A stretch of 64,000 nucleotides of DNA from Ricinus communis (Eukaryota; Streptophyta; Magnoliopsida; Malpighiales; Euphorbiaceae): NCBI RefSeq assembly GCF_019578655.1, contig NC_063259.1:5444001-5508000 (forward strand). Direction: 5' to 3'. Each line of letters begins with the position of its first letter. The stretch's first letter is position 1. Both the position numbers and the translations under genes were made by a program. The notes below the pieces were generated by a model. The model saw nothing but the letters and a program-made list of their open reading frames with translations. It ran no database searches and was not told the DNA's origin. This document shows, one piece after another, positions 10,684-25,600 of the stretch.

Positions 10684-13600
10684 CTATCTTCGGTCATGGG
10701 TTCGCTTTGATCCTGACAGATGCCTTCCAGAATCAGTAGTAGAGCTTCTACCCCTTGGATCTGTATGCTTATCCTCCTTTTCATCAAGTGTGGTCTTCTG
10801 CTTCCGCAACATGTCCTCTGCATGGCGCCGCCACAAAACTTCTCGCTCCTTTCTAGGCATCTTGTTATACCTGGGATCTAGCTTTAAAACACGTTTAGCT
10901 GTTGTCCAGGAATCAAGTACCGTTTTCCCATCTTCTGTCTTTTGGGAAGCTGCTTCAGCATTGATAACTTCAGCTAGCAGAGCCTTGAATTCATTTGTGC
11001 ATCGCTGGAAAAGAAAACACAAAATTAACAAATAAAATTAAACTTGCAAAATCTTCAATACAAGTTACGCCCTCTGTGCCCCGTAAGTAATCATATCTGA
11101 ATCCACTAACATAAGCTATGCCCACTAAAAGACCCTTCAATATATCAGCAGGCATATTTGTCCTGAAATTACCTCATGCAACATTTTTACATGCTCCCGG
11201 AAAAGCTTCTCAGTATCAGATGGATCTAAATTGGGGTTAGTTCCACGCCCTTGTGGATCCTTCTCCAATCTGGTCTTTGATTCCGTCCAAGATGCCTAGC
11301 ACAAGAAAAATAGCAGGTCAACAATTCAAATATGCATGCCAAACTCCTGGGAACATAAAATCATTTAGCAAGTGTGTGGCGTGCATCCTGTCCAGTCAAA
11401 TGGTAGGGGGAAAAGATGCTTTAACACGTCTGCTTCCTTGCATTAATAATGTGGCAAATAACAACTCTAGTATATTTCAAATTCATTTCCACCTGGGTTT
11501 GACAGGTAAATTAAAAGGGTGATTCCGTTAATATCTCAGAATCTAATCCAGAAGCATTATTCAGTAGTCAAGTTAGCCAATAGCTGCATCATTCAGCTAT
11601 TAGGCATGACAGCTTGTCATTTGCTAGTTGCTAGAGTGGCAAGAAGCCACCTGGCTATTTGGAATGCTCTAGCACTCGATCTTGTAGAATTCTGTACAAC
11701 CAGATTACTGTTGTCTCCTAGGTTATACCTGGCGACAAAACTCGAACCGATTTCTCTCAGACAATGCACCTCCATTTCCTGATAAGAGTCACTAGGAGGG
11801 TGCCTCCATTGTGATTCTTGAGTTTATACTTCTAATTCAAATGCTTACTGATGATTATAGGATGGCTAGACAAGAGATCCAATTTTGAAACCCATGGTTA
11901 AAGCCATTAAATTCTAATTCCTATACTAAGAATGGCAAAGAGAAGTTAGGTTCTATAAAACTTTTTGACAAATGAAATTATTCAAAAGTTGAGTTCTGTA
12001 TGAGAATTCTTTGGTGTTATGCAAGTACATCAGCAAAATAAAGATACCCAATTAATCAATAACCTCTTTGAGATAACAATTTTTGGTGGGTCCCAAGTTG
12101 TGGCCAACATACTAAAATACTAGGTCACTAAATTTATAAGATAATACATTATAGAAAAACAAAGGCCCACCTAACATGTAAGATTATTTTTTTTCCTCTT
12201 GATATATTAGTAAATTGTTAATTTACTGATTAATTAATATCTTGCTTATTCAATCATTTTTTTTGGTTCCAAGATTATTAATTCATAAGATTGTACTGTA
12301 TTTCCTTTGAATTCTCCCCCTCAACTCCTACAGAATTGGAATGGAATGAGAAAGAAAATGAAAATGAATGTCCAGATGCAAAGGATTCCACTTCAAATTC
12401 ATTTTGTATGTTACTTGAAAAAATTCGACGATGTTGTTAATATTGTGCACCCAAGTAGATGTTATTTCCATTATAATTCAGACCATTCAAATTTAAGAAC
12501 TGCCCAAAGACAATTTGCACTTATTGTGCATCAAAGATGAAAAAAGAATCCCTACCAAGAATTTTCTTCCCATATCAATATGCCCGTACTATTGCTAAGC
12601 TGCAGCATATCAGATAATGTTACAGCCCTGTATAATAGTAAGGCCACAAAGTCCTCAAATCATCCCCAAAATTCAACCTTTCAATGACCCGAGAAATCCC
12701 TGATTTCTAAATTTTCTTCCCACTAAATAAACCTCGAAGGTTTTGACAATCTGAAATCTGTCCCATTTTTAGATTGCTTCAAATAAATTTAAGCAACATG
12801 GTCCGGTGAGACTATCCACGTTTTTTGCTTAAGCATCAAGAAACTAACTCAGCCTACAATATAAATTCCATTCCTAGCCTAAATCCTCCAATTTACCAAA
12901 CCTATCCATCACAACATCATTATATGTATCATTCTGACATTTTAAGATAACCAGCCATGTCCAATCTAGCAAAATGATTCAACTCCCGAGTTCAAAAGGC
13001 ATTAATTAGTATACAGTATATCAGACTACAACATTCAAAATAACAAGTTCAAAAGCTTTTAGCAACGATTACACAATGATAAACATAAATCTTACAGTCT
13101 TAGTTTTGAGTTTTAATAAATTCCTGAAAATTTTAATTTTTTTAATTCAGCTCATACTATTTTTTCGTAGGAATAACTGCCACAAAAGACAATAATATCC
13201 TTGTGATCCATCCAAATAGATATCCACATTAGTTCATCAAATATATAATAGATATCTAATTTTCCCAAGTAAAAATTCCGATCAGTGGTTTTGGTTCCAA
13301 GACCAAACTTAAACTGTAAATCTAGGAAATTGGCTTCCAACAGAAAGTTTCCATATTTTATGTTGTTAATTATTATTGCTTAGAAAAGGCATTTTAGAAA
13401 TCAGCATTTTAATAAATTGTCTAAAGGATAAACAAAGTGGAAATTCAGTACATAAATCATTCAGCAGATATAATTAGTCATTCTAATAAAAATGCAACAT
13501 GGAACACCACTTTGTTTAACATAATAAAACTGACGAGCATACCATTTAAGGAAATATATAGAAAAAGAGGTAATTAAAAATAGATAAATAACTAAACTAG

Positions 13601-16600
13601 CAAAACAAAAGAGTGTTAACTGCTTTTTTTTTTTTGGCTTCTTACTAAGAGTAAACTGGTCAATCATATTTGCTCTCGACTCAAGACATTAAACTTACCA
13701 CTCCTAGGTAAGTAACTTCTTAGAGTCGCGAATTTGGGTAGTTGACCTCCTGAGAACTTTCGATCATGCAAACCGAGCAACACCAAAATTTTTATTCCCA
13801 GGAAGTCCTACTTTCTGAGCCTATTTACCCTATATAAGTTAAGACCTATAAACATAAGAAATTAATTTCAGAACTCATTTTTAATCACATAAAACATTGA
13901 AATGATGGATTGACATTGATTACAAGAATTTGCGTACAATTGACAAATGGTTATATGGATACTCCCACCACCCCTCATATACAATTATTTATCATAAAAG
14001 ATAGTAAATATTGGCTTGGCAGCTCATATACTTTAGATGAAGTTCATATCTTTTAAGACAGACATTTACACTAGCAGTACGAGACAATTGATAAAGGTTC
14101 TTTTCCTAAGTTTAGCCTAATTCTTAATACAGACTTTTCCAATTTCATAAAAATGGTGGCCTTGTTTGCTCAGCTCTCTAACCAACAAACTAAATAGGGA
14201 AAAGTACAAAAATAAACCTTGTGGTTAGGTGCTTTTACACTTAGAGAATTCTGGTTTTTCTCGCGACAAAGAAGTACCCTGTGATTTAGTTTCTTAAATT
14301 TATTACTACCTTACAAATTAATATCTTTAGATTCCATGATTTAATATTAGTATAATATTAATTTTTAATAATAAAATTATTTTATAAGTGATTTACCATC
14401 AAATCAAATATCGGGATACTCATACTTTTATTTTAAAAATTATTTCATTTTATCCCTAATAAAATTAAAATGTATATATTAATTTCATTTAACATAAATT
14501 CAATGTTATTAGTTGTATGCTAAATCACTTAATAAGTGATTTTGTTATTGAAAATGAGTATTATACTAATATCGAATTATAGGAATCCAAAGATATTAGT
14601 TTGTAAGGTAGTAAAAATATAAAAAAACTAAATTACAGGTAAATTCTTTGTCACGACAAAACCATAATCCCTAAGTGCAAAAGCGTCAAACCACAGGGCA
14701 CTTTTTTGTACTTTTCCCAATGAAATAACTAGTCAAGTTTCACTTACAGCATAGTAATATTTACCAACAGATTGCAAGCCAGATCAATTTTCATAAAGGA
14801 ATCATTACATGCATAAAATGACATTTAAGACCGCCATAGTTGATAAAGTTAAACGATCTATCAGAACCTTTGATAGGAGAACATGCATAATAAGATACTT
14901 ATTGAAACACCAGAGTTGTTAAAGGTGAAAGGCATGCCAAGGCAATAAGGGCTCTTGGTGCATAGCAATAAGGGCTCTTAGTGCATGAGGCGCAAGGCAA
15001 GGTGCGCGCCTGACAAAAGTGAGGCGCAAAAGATAAAATAAAATAAGACTAAGACTTATAACACAACCCACGCATAAAATAAGAAAAAAATAACACAACC
15101 AAAGAAAAGAAATAAAAAGATCATGACAATCATGTCCAAGAGACATTTAACAAATAACAAAAAAGCATGTTCAAAAGATATGATAAAAGTAAAACAGTCT
15201 TATAAATAACTAGAAGTCCTAGGATAGTAGAAATCCTAAAGCATCTTCCATTACTAATTTATTATAAGTCTATAATTATGGTCTTGGTCCTACTCCTACC
15301 CTTCTAGGAAATTCTTCTCTTCTTTTTCTTGATCAATGTCTTTTTGCCCTAATTTTCTTTCTTACAATTTTTAAAATTTTTTTTGGAGATAATTCGGTGT
15401 GAGTAAACCTACATATTCTATATTAACTCTATGATGAAGGGCTGAAATCATTGTATGTCTTGAAAGAAAAAAAAAATTAAAAGTCAAAATATTACAAAGG
15501 CGCGCCTCACATTAGGTTTGAGGCGCACAAAGGCGAGCGCCTTGGTGAAGTCGCCTGCCTTTCTTGGCTTGAGGCACTAAGGCTAGCGCCTTGTGCGCCT
15601 CTCACCTCAAGCGCGCCTTTGACAACTATGTGAAACACAGGAAGCATTCTTTAGATTTTTCAGTCAAACACCACCCAGTTACTGATTTCTTAGTTGCCTA
15701 AAATACCTGGGGGTCCTTGATTGTCTCCACAAGCAATGCTTGAAACGATGCAACAGCCTCCTTCCTCCGAACTTTCTCTCGCACCCTCTCCATTTCTTGT
15801 TCTTCTCTCTCCTTCCGCTTGCGCAACTCTCTCTCCCTCTCCTTTAACTTCTCCTGGAAAATCAAAAGGGAACTTAAAACTAATACCCTTATCCGCACAT
15901 TGGCATAAACAGTATATGCTGAAAGATATTTGACTCATTAATATGGCTATACCTGCTCCTCCCTTTTCACTTTAGCCTTCCATTCTGCTTCCTCTTCTGC
16001 AGCTTTTAGTTCAGACAAGTACTCATTGAATAATACTTCCCTCTCTTCATGCTTTACAGATTTGTACCTAGGATCATTCCTTAGGCTTTCTTTCACCTGT
16101 AAAGAGGACAAAGTAACATGCATTAATGTTATTCAAGAAAAGTTAAGAACCTGAAGAGTCTCATACTTGTCTTCTCAGATCATCACTACTTTTGGTACTT
16201 TAATTCTACATATACTACTACTAGCCTTTTAGTGCATCTAGCTAACATAATGCGTATGCTATGAAGACCAAGTACCAGCTATTTCTGTAAATACATGCAC
16301 ACATAGCATTCCTATAAGAAAATGAACTGAAAATGCTGAAAAACATAGTCTGCATTGTATTAAGACTCCAAAGATGAGTTGCATTTACTTTCGCCAATAC
16401 TCATTAGTAGCATTTGGCAGTGACCACAATACTGCTCATAAAACCACTAGGCACACTTGAGCATCAAAGACCTCAGGCACATGCACCTATGCAAATTAGG
16501 CTTACCTATTTGAAATAAAATGCATGACAATTTGCATGACAAAACCTCATAATACATGCTAAGGGAAAATCCTAAAGAAAGTATAATTTAAATGTCTTTG

Positions 16601-19600
16601 GCCTGTGACAGAATATACAAGAATATAGGTGCAAATCCTACATCGGCTATTTAAATTTAACTCCACTCAACTAAGGGCGCATCTGGATAGGGATTAAAAG
16701 AATAGTTTTTAATAGAGTTAACAATTATATGATTAATAGTGAAGGGTTTAGTAATTAAAAGTGCTAATTAAGGTTGTTAATCTTGTCTGGTAGTATAAAA
16801 AATACTAGTGGTTAAGAATAACTGACACAAATAGTTTAAAAAAATAATAAAACAAAAATTGCAAAAATAAATTAAAAATAGAACAAAATACTCAAAATTT
16901 ATTTATTTCACTTTTAACTCTTTTTAAACCAAGGATTAGGGGGTTAACCAAAATGGATTACAAGGAGGTTAACCCTTAACCCTTTAGTAGTTAACCCCCT
17001 TAACAAGAATACACACTAACTCCTTCATTATTAACTTCCTTTAACCCCCAACCAAATATACACTAAGCCTTAAGCCCACCACTTCAAATGATGTTGAGCT
17101 ACATTTTCAGAAAGATTAACATAGAAATTATTGGGGACACTTTGAAGTCCTTTCTAGTCGTGTTATAGAGTCCACTTTGCATGGGCTGGTCCAGAATTTA
17201 TAACATAAGCAAGCTATGTCATTTTTATAATTTCCATAGCTATTTAAGTAATTTATTTGATTACACAAAGTTAATCATTGGTAACTTCTAAGTTTATTAT
17301 ATAAGAAAAAATAAAAATAAACAAGAATGTTCCCTTTAATATTCCTTGTATTGATATGATGTATTACAGTTGTGAACTACACTAATATTTATAATAAAAT
17401 TCACAACATTGGCGGCCAATTTAGTCCAATTAGGTCGAAAACACTGATATTGACTGACTTGATTATTAAGACCCAAACAAGTTTTTAATTTATTAAATAG
17501 TAACATGGGTATAATGTATACCTTGGACCAGCGGGAATTGACAGTTAGATCGCCTTTGTCTTGAAGCATGGACTTGAAACTAGCAGCAGCAGCTGCACGT
17601 TCAGCTTGAGCCTTTTCTTGTGCAGCTTTCTTTAAGGGAAGAACTCTACATAGGAAGGAAAATACACATATTGACCAGTGTGGTGTAAGTGACAGACTTG
17701 TAAGCAAAAAAGCATCATCATGGTTATAGAAAAGTATTCAAGGGCTAAGGACACACCCAAACGGCATATAACTATCTGATCACTAGCCTGCTACTCTGCT
17801 GACAGATGTAGCTTTCAAGGCATTTGAATAGAAAGCAATTTCTCTCTTTGGGAAACAGTTTATGTAAATGCAAATTAGGATTCATTTACAACAAACATGC
17901 AAAAAAAGCTATGACCAAGTCAATCGAACAATTGCAGCTGCTAGAAGAGAACATAAATCTAAATGATGTCAAACCACTCACTACATGTATTTCAAGATTC
18001 TTCAAGTAAAATTTGGCTTAACCAAACACCACCACTAAAGCAACCACCATCACCATATTTTTTCCAGACACCATCACGTTTTGTCCTTTCTTATTCAGAA
18101 GTCTCTTGCATCTTTCTAATGCATAAGACATTCTAATACTAATAGTCATTAATCAACATCCTCCAAAGAAAATCTCATATTTAACAAAACCTAACCCCAA
18201 CATCATCTAGAGATTCTAGACTAAACAAAAGCATACTCTATATTTAACATGCTCCATATATCAACCAGTATTCATCAAATTAGTCTAACTACAAAATAAA
18301 ATATTCATCACATCTGCAACCAGGCTGTGTTTATACCTAAATATAGGCTAGTTACATTTACTTCATATTTTGTACTAAATATTGGGGTGTTGTAGGGGAG
18401 GGCTATGAAACATATAACCCCTAGGAAACAGGATTTTCGCATCTTGGAAACTCTTTCTTCATTTCTGCAATTTCCTAAAATTGAAAACCTATGTCTCGTT
18501 TGGAAAAATATTTTTTCCCATTTAAAAAAGAAAATCTAATGCTATTATTTTTATGTACTTTGATGGTTGAATATTAATATGCACGCTTAATTTATTATTT
18601 GCTACTTCTATGATGATATTTACTTGAGCAAACGGTTTTCTCAATTGTTATAAAAATTACGTTAAACAGTACCACAGAAATGAAAACATATTTCTAGCTT
18701 GGAAAACAATTTTTCTTCATTAAAAACAATATGCAATACTGTATTATATTTATGTACTTTGATGGATCTTCTAATTCATAATTCGTTCTTCTTAAGATGA
18801 TATTTAGTCAAGAAAATGATGTTTCTAAATTGTTATATAAAATAATTATTTATAAATAGTACCCCTAAATTTTTTATATTTACACATTTTCCCCACATTC
18901 TTGTTTCCGATATTTTTTGAGAAAGTCGTTTCCTTGTATTTGCTTCTATGTTTCTAATTCCATGCTACATACGTGGGCCCATACTTATCCCTCCCACTTT
19001 GCATCCCTCCTAACATAGTCCTAGTTTACCGACAGGCCCCACAAAGCACAAAGCACTGCCAGATTATATTCAGGATTTTATGAGTTGGAGCGCACCTAGA
19101 AAAGACATCTCATTGCCTCCAATAATCGACACCACTTGATTGCCATGAGTATGACCAAAAAGCAATTAAAAACTCCATAAGAGAGTGAAGGCTGACTTCT
19201 TGACACAACTATCATAATATACAACGCTTAAAGTCCTCAGCAAGTGATACCTTTCATGTAATAAATGCTCTCGATCTTTGCGGTCCACAGCCTCAAATCG
19301 CGGATCATTGCCCCATTTCCTTCTAAAACTTTGATAATCAGTGTTGTGATCAATTTCCTGAAATCGAAGTCTGGCAGGTAAGCATCTTCATTCCTCAGTT
19401 TCAAAGATACTAAAGATCAATAACAGATTAGAACAGAGAAAAAGAAATGGGATTTAAGCTGAAGTTAATCCATGAAACCTCAGATGCTTCTTCTAGTAAC
19501 TGCCTGAATCCCTCTATTGCAGCCTTCTGAGCTGCTCGTTTTTCCTTGCGTTCCTCCTCTGCACGTGTTTTAACATAATGCTCAAACAAGGACCTCCTAG

Positions 19601-22600
19601 CAGAATGACTTGGGATAGCCTGCAACAGAAAAATGCTTTTAGACTACTATAAGAAAAAGCACTAGCACATCAACTGCTATTATATAAATCACAAAAGAAA
19701 AACATCATTCAGAGAAAAGATTCATAATGATATAACAAAGGATCAAAAGAGATGTCTAGCGAAGTGTCAGCCCATTCCCTCGAATGGGGCTGGTGAAGTT
19801 GTCGTATGCATCAAGACAAACAATTTGAGTCCAAAAAGCAAAGAAAATAAACAAAACAGTTTTACTCGGACCTTAATATCTTCAGTAACCACACTCAAAA
19901 CAGCTACTTGTCAACTCATACCTTCTATGAAAATCAAAAATAAAGAAACAGAAAAGCTAACATCCCGCAAAAGATTATTATTGGTGGAAATGATGCTGCA
20001 TAATAGAAATTGTTAGGCAACAATTAATATTCACTTTTGTTGGTAGACTTACTGTAAAATGATTGACATGGAACTTTCAGTTGTCATCACCTTAGCTTTA
20101 TTTTGAAATAATATCTGCATGAGTTTGTTGCAGTTGGGGATCGCTTTTGTATTGGGTCAGAGGTCAGACAATCTTATTGTAGCTTAGATCAATAAGACTC
20201 AGAGTTCAATTCAAAATCACCAATCAACTTGCTGTATTATAATGACAACTTCTAAACCATTAAACGGTTCATATATTTTGATCTTGGTCAACTATACTAG
20301 AACTCAAATCTTTTAAGAGGCTAACTAGTTAAAGTAAAGATCATGTAAGACTAGATAAACCTAGAAAACTAGGATGTCATGCTCAGTGGGCATCTGTCAG
20401 TTAATGGAAAGGCCTCAACTATATGGTACAAAATTGAGATCCTCAGGAGACTCCCCTTTAAAGCAGCACAGATCATCGTCAAAGAATGTAGACATGATAG
20501 AGCACCAAGAGCTCTTTAACCTAGACTGCTGAAATACATCCTCAACCTTTAGATTAAACCAAAACTCTATACCTATTTGATAAGTCAAGTGAATAGCATC
20601 TCTGCATATTCCTTTCACATCCTATCTGGAGTCCGCTATATACCTAGAGAATCACAAGTGAAGGAACCCTTTGTATGTCCCACTTCTAATGCCAGGCTTC
20701 ATTCCTATGTAACTAATTTAACCGGAAACACCTTGGAAATGAAATAGAAGGAAGACATTGGAAGCATCTAAAGCCAACGTCTCAAAAATGTATTCTAATT
20801 ATTTTCCCACCCAAAAACCTCATAAAAGGTACAATTTTGTAAGTATGGCGCTAGCATGTTATAATGACAAAACAAAACACATCCAAACCACAAACAGGTT
20901 CACCCCTATACAAGTGAGCAGATATATGAATCCAACCAACCTGTTTAAGGGAGTTCCAGTTGTTGGAAAGTGCCTAATTCCCGAACAAAGTAATTCATAA
21001 GTCTTTAGACTCAACAAACCTGAAAACGAGGATCGAACACTATCTTCGGGAGCACCTTCTCCCATTTTGAGAATGGTGCTATTCCACGTTCCTTTAACAT
21101 ATCCTGTACATTCCAGAGACATGATAAACAAAAAGGCTCGTGTTTCTCAAGAAGCAAATTAAGAGGTACTAAGAAAAAACAAAATAACAGAACAAACAAC
21201 AAATGCCCAATTTTTCTTTTAACAGGTCCTTTAAACTCAATATACCTCCATTTCTTTCTTTTTGCCTCTTTAACAACCAGTCTATTAACCTAGCAGTCTG
21301 CTCCCTCCATACCTCCCTCCCCCTTCCATCCCTCCCTCTCTTCCCCTCTCTCGTAGTTATTAGATTATATTTCGGAAGGACAAGGAGTTAATATGAAAGG
21401 GAAAAAGGATAAAATACAACAAACTAATTTGTTCCAGCATACAGATTTCCAGCAAAATCTATATAATGTATAATTGGAGTACAACTTTGGAATGGGTTAC
21501 AGGATTTTTGTTTAATGGGTGTACATGGGTTACAGGATTTTTGTTTAATATCTTTTTCATATGCTCTTTAGTGTTAGTGAGGAAGGATAAGATATTAAAG
21601 CAACACCCTCTTTGAGCTCTTAACGAATCCCCTATGGAGGCAGTCTTAGAAAAAGCTGCTTTAGCAGAGATAAGTCTGAGGCATAGGCCTATGCTATCTA
21701 TTCTACTTGGATGACCTTACTTTAATAAGAAAATAATTCTGAGCTTCATGTTACTCCTCTCAAGAGACATGTCAGATCCAGGGCATCCCAAAATAAATGG
21801 GATGACAGTTTTTCACTTCAAAACTGTAAAATTAGAATTTCGATCAAATCACATCGCAATAAACTAGGCCTTCTAATTCTTTTTTTTATTATTATTTTGA
21901 AAAGACGAAGAAACAAATTCTATTTTTTCTCCTATTTACTACAGTGAAGAAGAATCAAATTTTGACTATATTTATTCCTTTTTCTACTTCTTCTTCCAAG
22001 TGCAGGACAACCCCAAGGGGTTGCGGGCTTTTTTCTACCAATTGTAGCCCTCCCTTCACCACCTCTATAGGGATGGTCTACAGGGTTCATAACTACTTCT
22101 CTTACTACAGGACGCTTACCTAGCCAACATTTAAATTCGGCTCTACCCAAATTTTTCTGGTTCAACCCAGTAAAGTTAAGTTTTCAAAATTCAAATTCCA
22201 TTAATAACGAAAAATGCTTCATGAAGCTACAAGTTACTTCCACATAGGTATGTGTTACTTCTACATAAAAGAACACGATATAAAACAAAACACGCCTACT
22301 TTTTTATATGATACTTCTTTTCATAGCAAGTCTAAATTTAAAATTTTTAAAAATCTTAAATTTTATTTTTAATTAATGAAATGTTGCTTTGGATATATTA
22401 CATCCTATATTTCGTAAGCATTTAAGTTGAAAGAATTAATAGTGTAAAGAGTCATGACAATGAACCTTGTTGAAATAACTAATTAGTGGTCACTTATTTG
22501 GGAACCTCACCTCAATTTATTTGATCTTTTATAATGGTTCAGCTTGATTTAATAATTTACAAATCAAATTTTACTGTATAGTTTGAAAGTTTCTTCTAAT

Positions 22601-25600
22601 AATATCAAATCATACTATAAACACTTTAACTGACATTTACTGTTGACTTCTTTGTGATAATAACATTAAAGAAAGTTCCTACTATGAAGTGTGGGTAATC
22701 AGCTAGTATAAATAATCAGGATACCTTAAATTGGATAATGCACTCCTCCTTTGTAGGCCCATTATCTTCCTCCTCTGAATCTGAAGATGAGTCTGATGCA
22801 TTAGCATCCCCATTAGCATCTTTTAGCTTTTCTTTGCTATTCTCACTTGGCAATCCCTTAGATGTAGCTTCCATAGCTCTGGAGCCATTTGATTCTGGTG
22901 TTGTTATTCCTAATGATACTGGAGCAGGAGAAGAAGTAACTGGAGTTCCTGAGTCCTGCAACTTCTTTTTAATTAAATCAAGTGCAGATGATGCTCCTAG
23001 TGCATTTGAGGCTCTAAGAGCTGTAGCATCACGACCACCTGTATTAATAGCAGGAGCACTCAAGCTAATCTGAACAGATCCTTTCTCATTCAAGACACTA
23101 GAGCTCGAAACTGACATTTCTTGTTCTTTTAATTCAGCTTCCTGCTTCTTTTTCAGTTCCGTCACCTCAGATGGGATCTGCCAGCTGCTCAACTGATTAA
23201 CATTAAGAAAGAAACAGGCAATGAGTACAGGGTGATGTATAAGTGGAAACAGTGACATATAGAATGCTAAAATTTTTTATATATATGCTAACTTTACGTA
23301 GATCTCTATTATTAATAATATTTGAAAGAAAGAAGCACATTCAGATTGATACTCTCTCATAAATTATGGCCATTAAGATAACAGAAAAAACCAACATCAT
23401 AAACTGAGCTAAAAGTATTAAGAGAAGTGCAAAACTTCTAAAAACACCTACATAGTCTTTAAAAAGAATATATGACAACAATCAAGTCTCAGACAAAGGT
23501 AAGCGAAAAACAAATTAGTAAGCACTTCATGCAGTTAGTTGCAGTCAAGAGATATAAAAATGAAAAAGTAATATCTTAGTTCAAAAACTAAAAGAAAGAG
23601 TAACATCAATACTAATGCTGGGAATATTATCATCAAATGCTTGCCATACAATTTCGACATGAGACTTAGCAAATATAATAACTGAATGAAACAATTTTAT
23701 GGGATGAATAGACCCATCACATTCATTATCATACCTTGGTTTTGTTGTTGTAGTAATAGTTTTTGCCATCATTTGTAGTGATCAAAGCCCAGTCCGTACC
23801 AGCCAAATTCTCCCTAAGAAACAAAAGACAATAAAAATTAAAAAAACCACATAGTAACAATATAAGAATCCAGTCGCATCACTTGAACTTAAAAAGCCTA
23901 CGTAACAACTCTTTAACAGCCAAAAATATAAGAAACAGTTGACCAACAAAAAATGCAATGTTAAAGCCAACATATAGTAAAACAGCATTAACAAACAAGA
24001 TGCTTGTACAGAAAAATTAAAAACCTAAAAGAAAATATAAATTGGACTAAAAACGATATATATATAAGCAATTTAGGTCCTGCATTGAAAAAAAAATTAA
24101 ACATGTTTTCAGACGTTTTGTTAACAATTCTAGGGATAGAAAAAAATTAAGAGCCAAAAACCCTTGAAGCTTAGACAATAACTAAATTCAGCCAAATCTC
24201 CAAAATAAAGTTAGGCAAACATCTTTTAAGATACATTCATCAAGCAGTATGAAAACTTAGGGGAAAAATAACTTACAGAAGGGCTGAAAGACAGATTCAT
24301 TAACTTATTTATACTATTAGGTATTGGACAAATGTTAGGGATAGGTAAGAATTAAGAACCAAATCCCCACATCCCCAGATATAGTTAGGGAACAAAAGGG
24401 TACCAACACATTTATATCAAATTCTCTAAATATGTTTTGAGAGTAAGTTTACAAACACTTCCATAGGAATCGTAATCTGCCAAGATTATTTACCAGTCAA
24501 GTAACTCAGTAAACAAACACCATCACCATAGCATGAAAGAGAGATTTAAGATGTTCTTATAGACACGGATTTACACAATTCAACTCAACTGAATCTTAAA
24601 ACTAGTAAAATCTGGGTAAAAGCATATAGATCCGTTTCTTCCAGTGACCTACTTCTGGGAGTACTTCAGAAACATCTATAGATACTAAATTCTTTTTTAC
24701 TACTTCTTCCTACATTACCCTGATTTAGGTTTTGCCTTTCTTTTTGTTTGCTGCAACTTCAATATGATGAGCATTCAAAACCAGTACAATTGCTTTTTAC
24801 AATAGCATGCTCAAGCCATCCAATCTCCCCTGTCTAAGCTTTTTCCAAATGAGTGCTACTTCCACCTTATGAATCGATTCAAATCCATCATAACATCCTC
24901 ACCCCTCTACTGCTAGTCTCGTCTGCATGTATCTTAACCACATTATTCCGCATGTATAAGACTTCTAGCTGATCAAATCACAATTTTACAAACCTTCTGC
25001 TTAAGGCTAGCTGGCATTCTTCAATCACATAATAAATCCATTTTTTCATTGAAATTTACTATTTTAATGCAGCACTCTTCACAACTTTAAATGTTCATAA
25101 GGGTCGTTTGGCATTGAGGTTGGAGTTTTTATTTTATTTTTTGAATTTTGAAGATTACTTATGAAAAAAGAAAGTAAAATTGATGCTTTTAGGAGGCAGG
25201 TTTAAGAAAAGCATTTTATAAAAAAGTAAAACGTCGATATTATTAAATAAAAAAATTCAACGCCCAACAGCAATCTCAAACACACCCATTATCTATTAAC
25301 AAGAAGTGTGCAAAGGAGCTCAACAAACATACACACACAATATGGAAGTCAGAACTCCTTTAAAGTCTCTAATAATCATCAGTCTATCAAAAAAAAAAAA
25401 GAACAATATACTCACTAATCAAGAAAATTTTACATTAGAAACAAAATGTTGGACCATTGGTGGTGTGATCTTGAACAGCATAAAATAAGAGAACAGAAAC
25501 ATAGACATTATAATATAAACAGATGTCTTATTCCTAGACAACAAAATTAGGAAGAATATATCAAAATACCTCAGGAGTAAGAAACTTACATGGAAACTGG

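Larger units (their letters stand above)
11296..15706 (-). other. 4.4-kb intron of PRP40C carrying MITEs
   Basis: The longest intron of the gene, between the exons at 15707-15853 and 11173-11295. It contains the MULE-like MITE (14197-14718) and the hAT-type MITE (14911-15630). The rest, including short open stretches at 11253-11782 and 12307-12540, has no coding character. Confidence 0.8.

Noticed and set aside
11253..12540. Open stretches of 77-89 codons on the plus strand
   Set aside because: They lie in or across the large PRP40C intron, have no recognisable domain, and run opposite to the gene.
15690..15938. Overlapping frames on both strands around exon 13 of PRP40C
   Set aside because: Shadows of the Arg/Glu-rich coding exon, whose true frame is set by the splice phases.
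18420..18960. Possible transposon with GGAAAC-type inverted ends
   Set aside because: End similarity is short and could be by chance. Only the internal tandem duplication is reported.
21932..22165. A functional nuclear rpl2 gene
   Set aside because: Only the C-terminal part is present, within an intron, without start or transit peptide and with changes at conserved sites.
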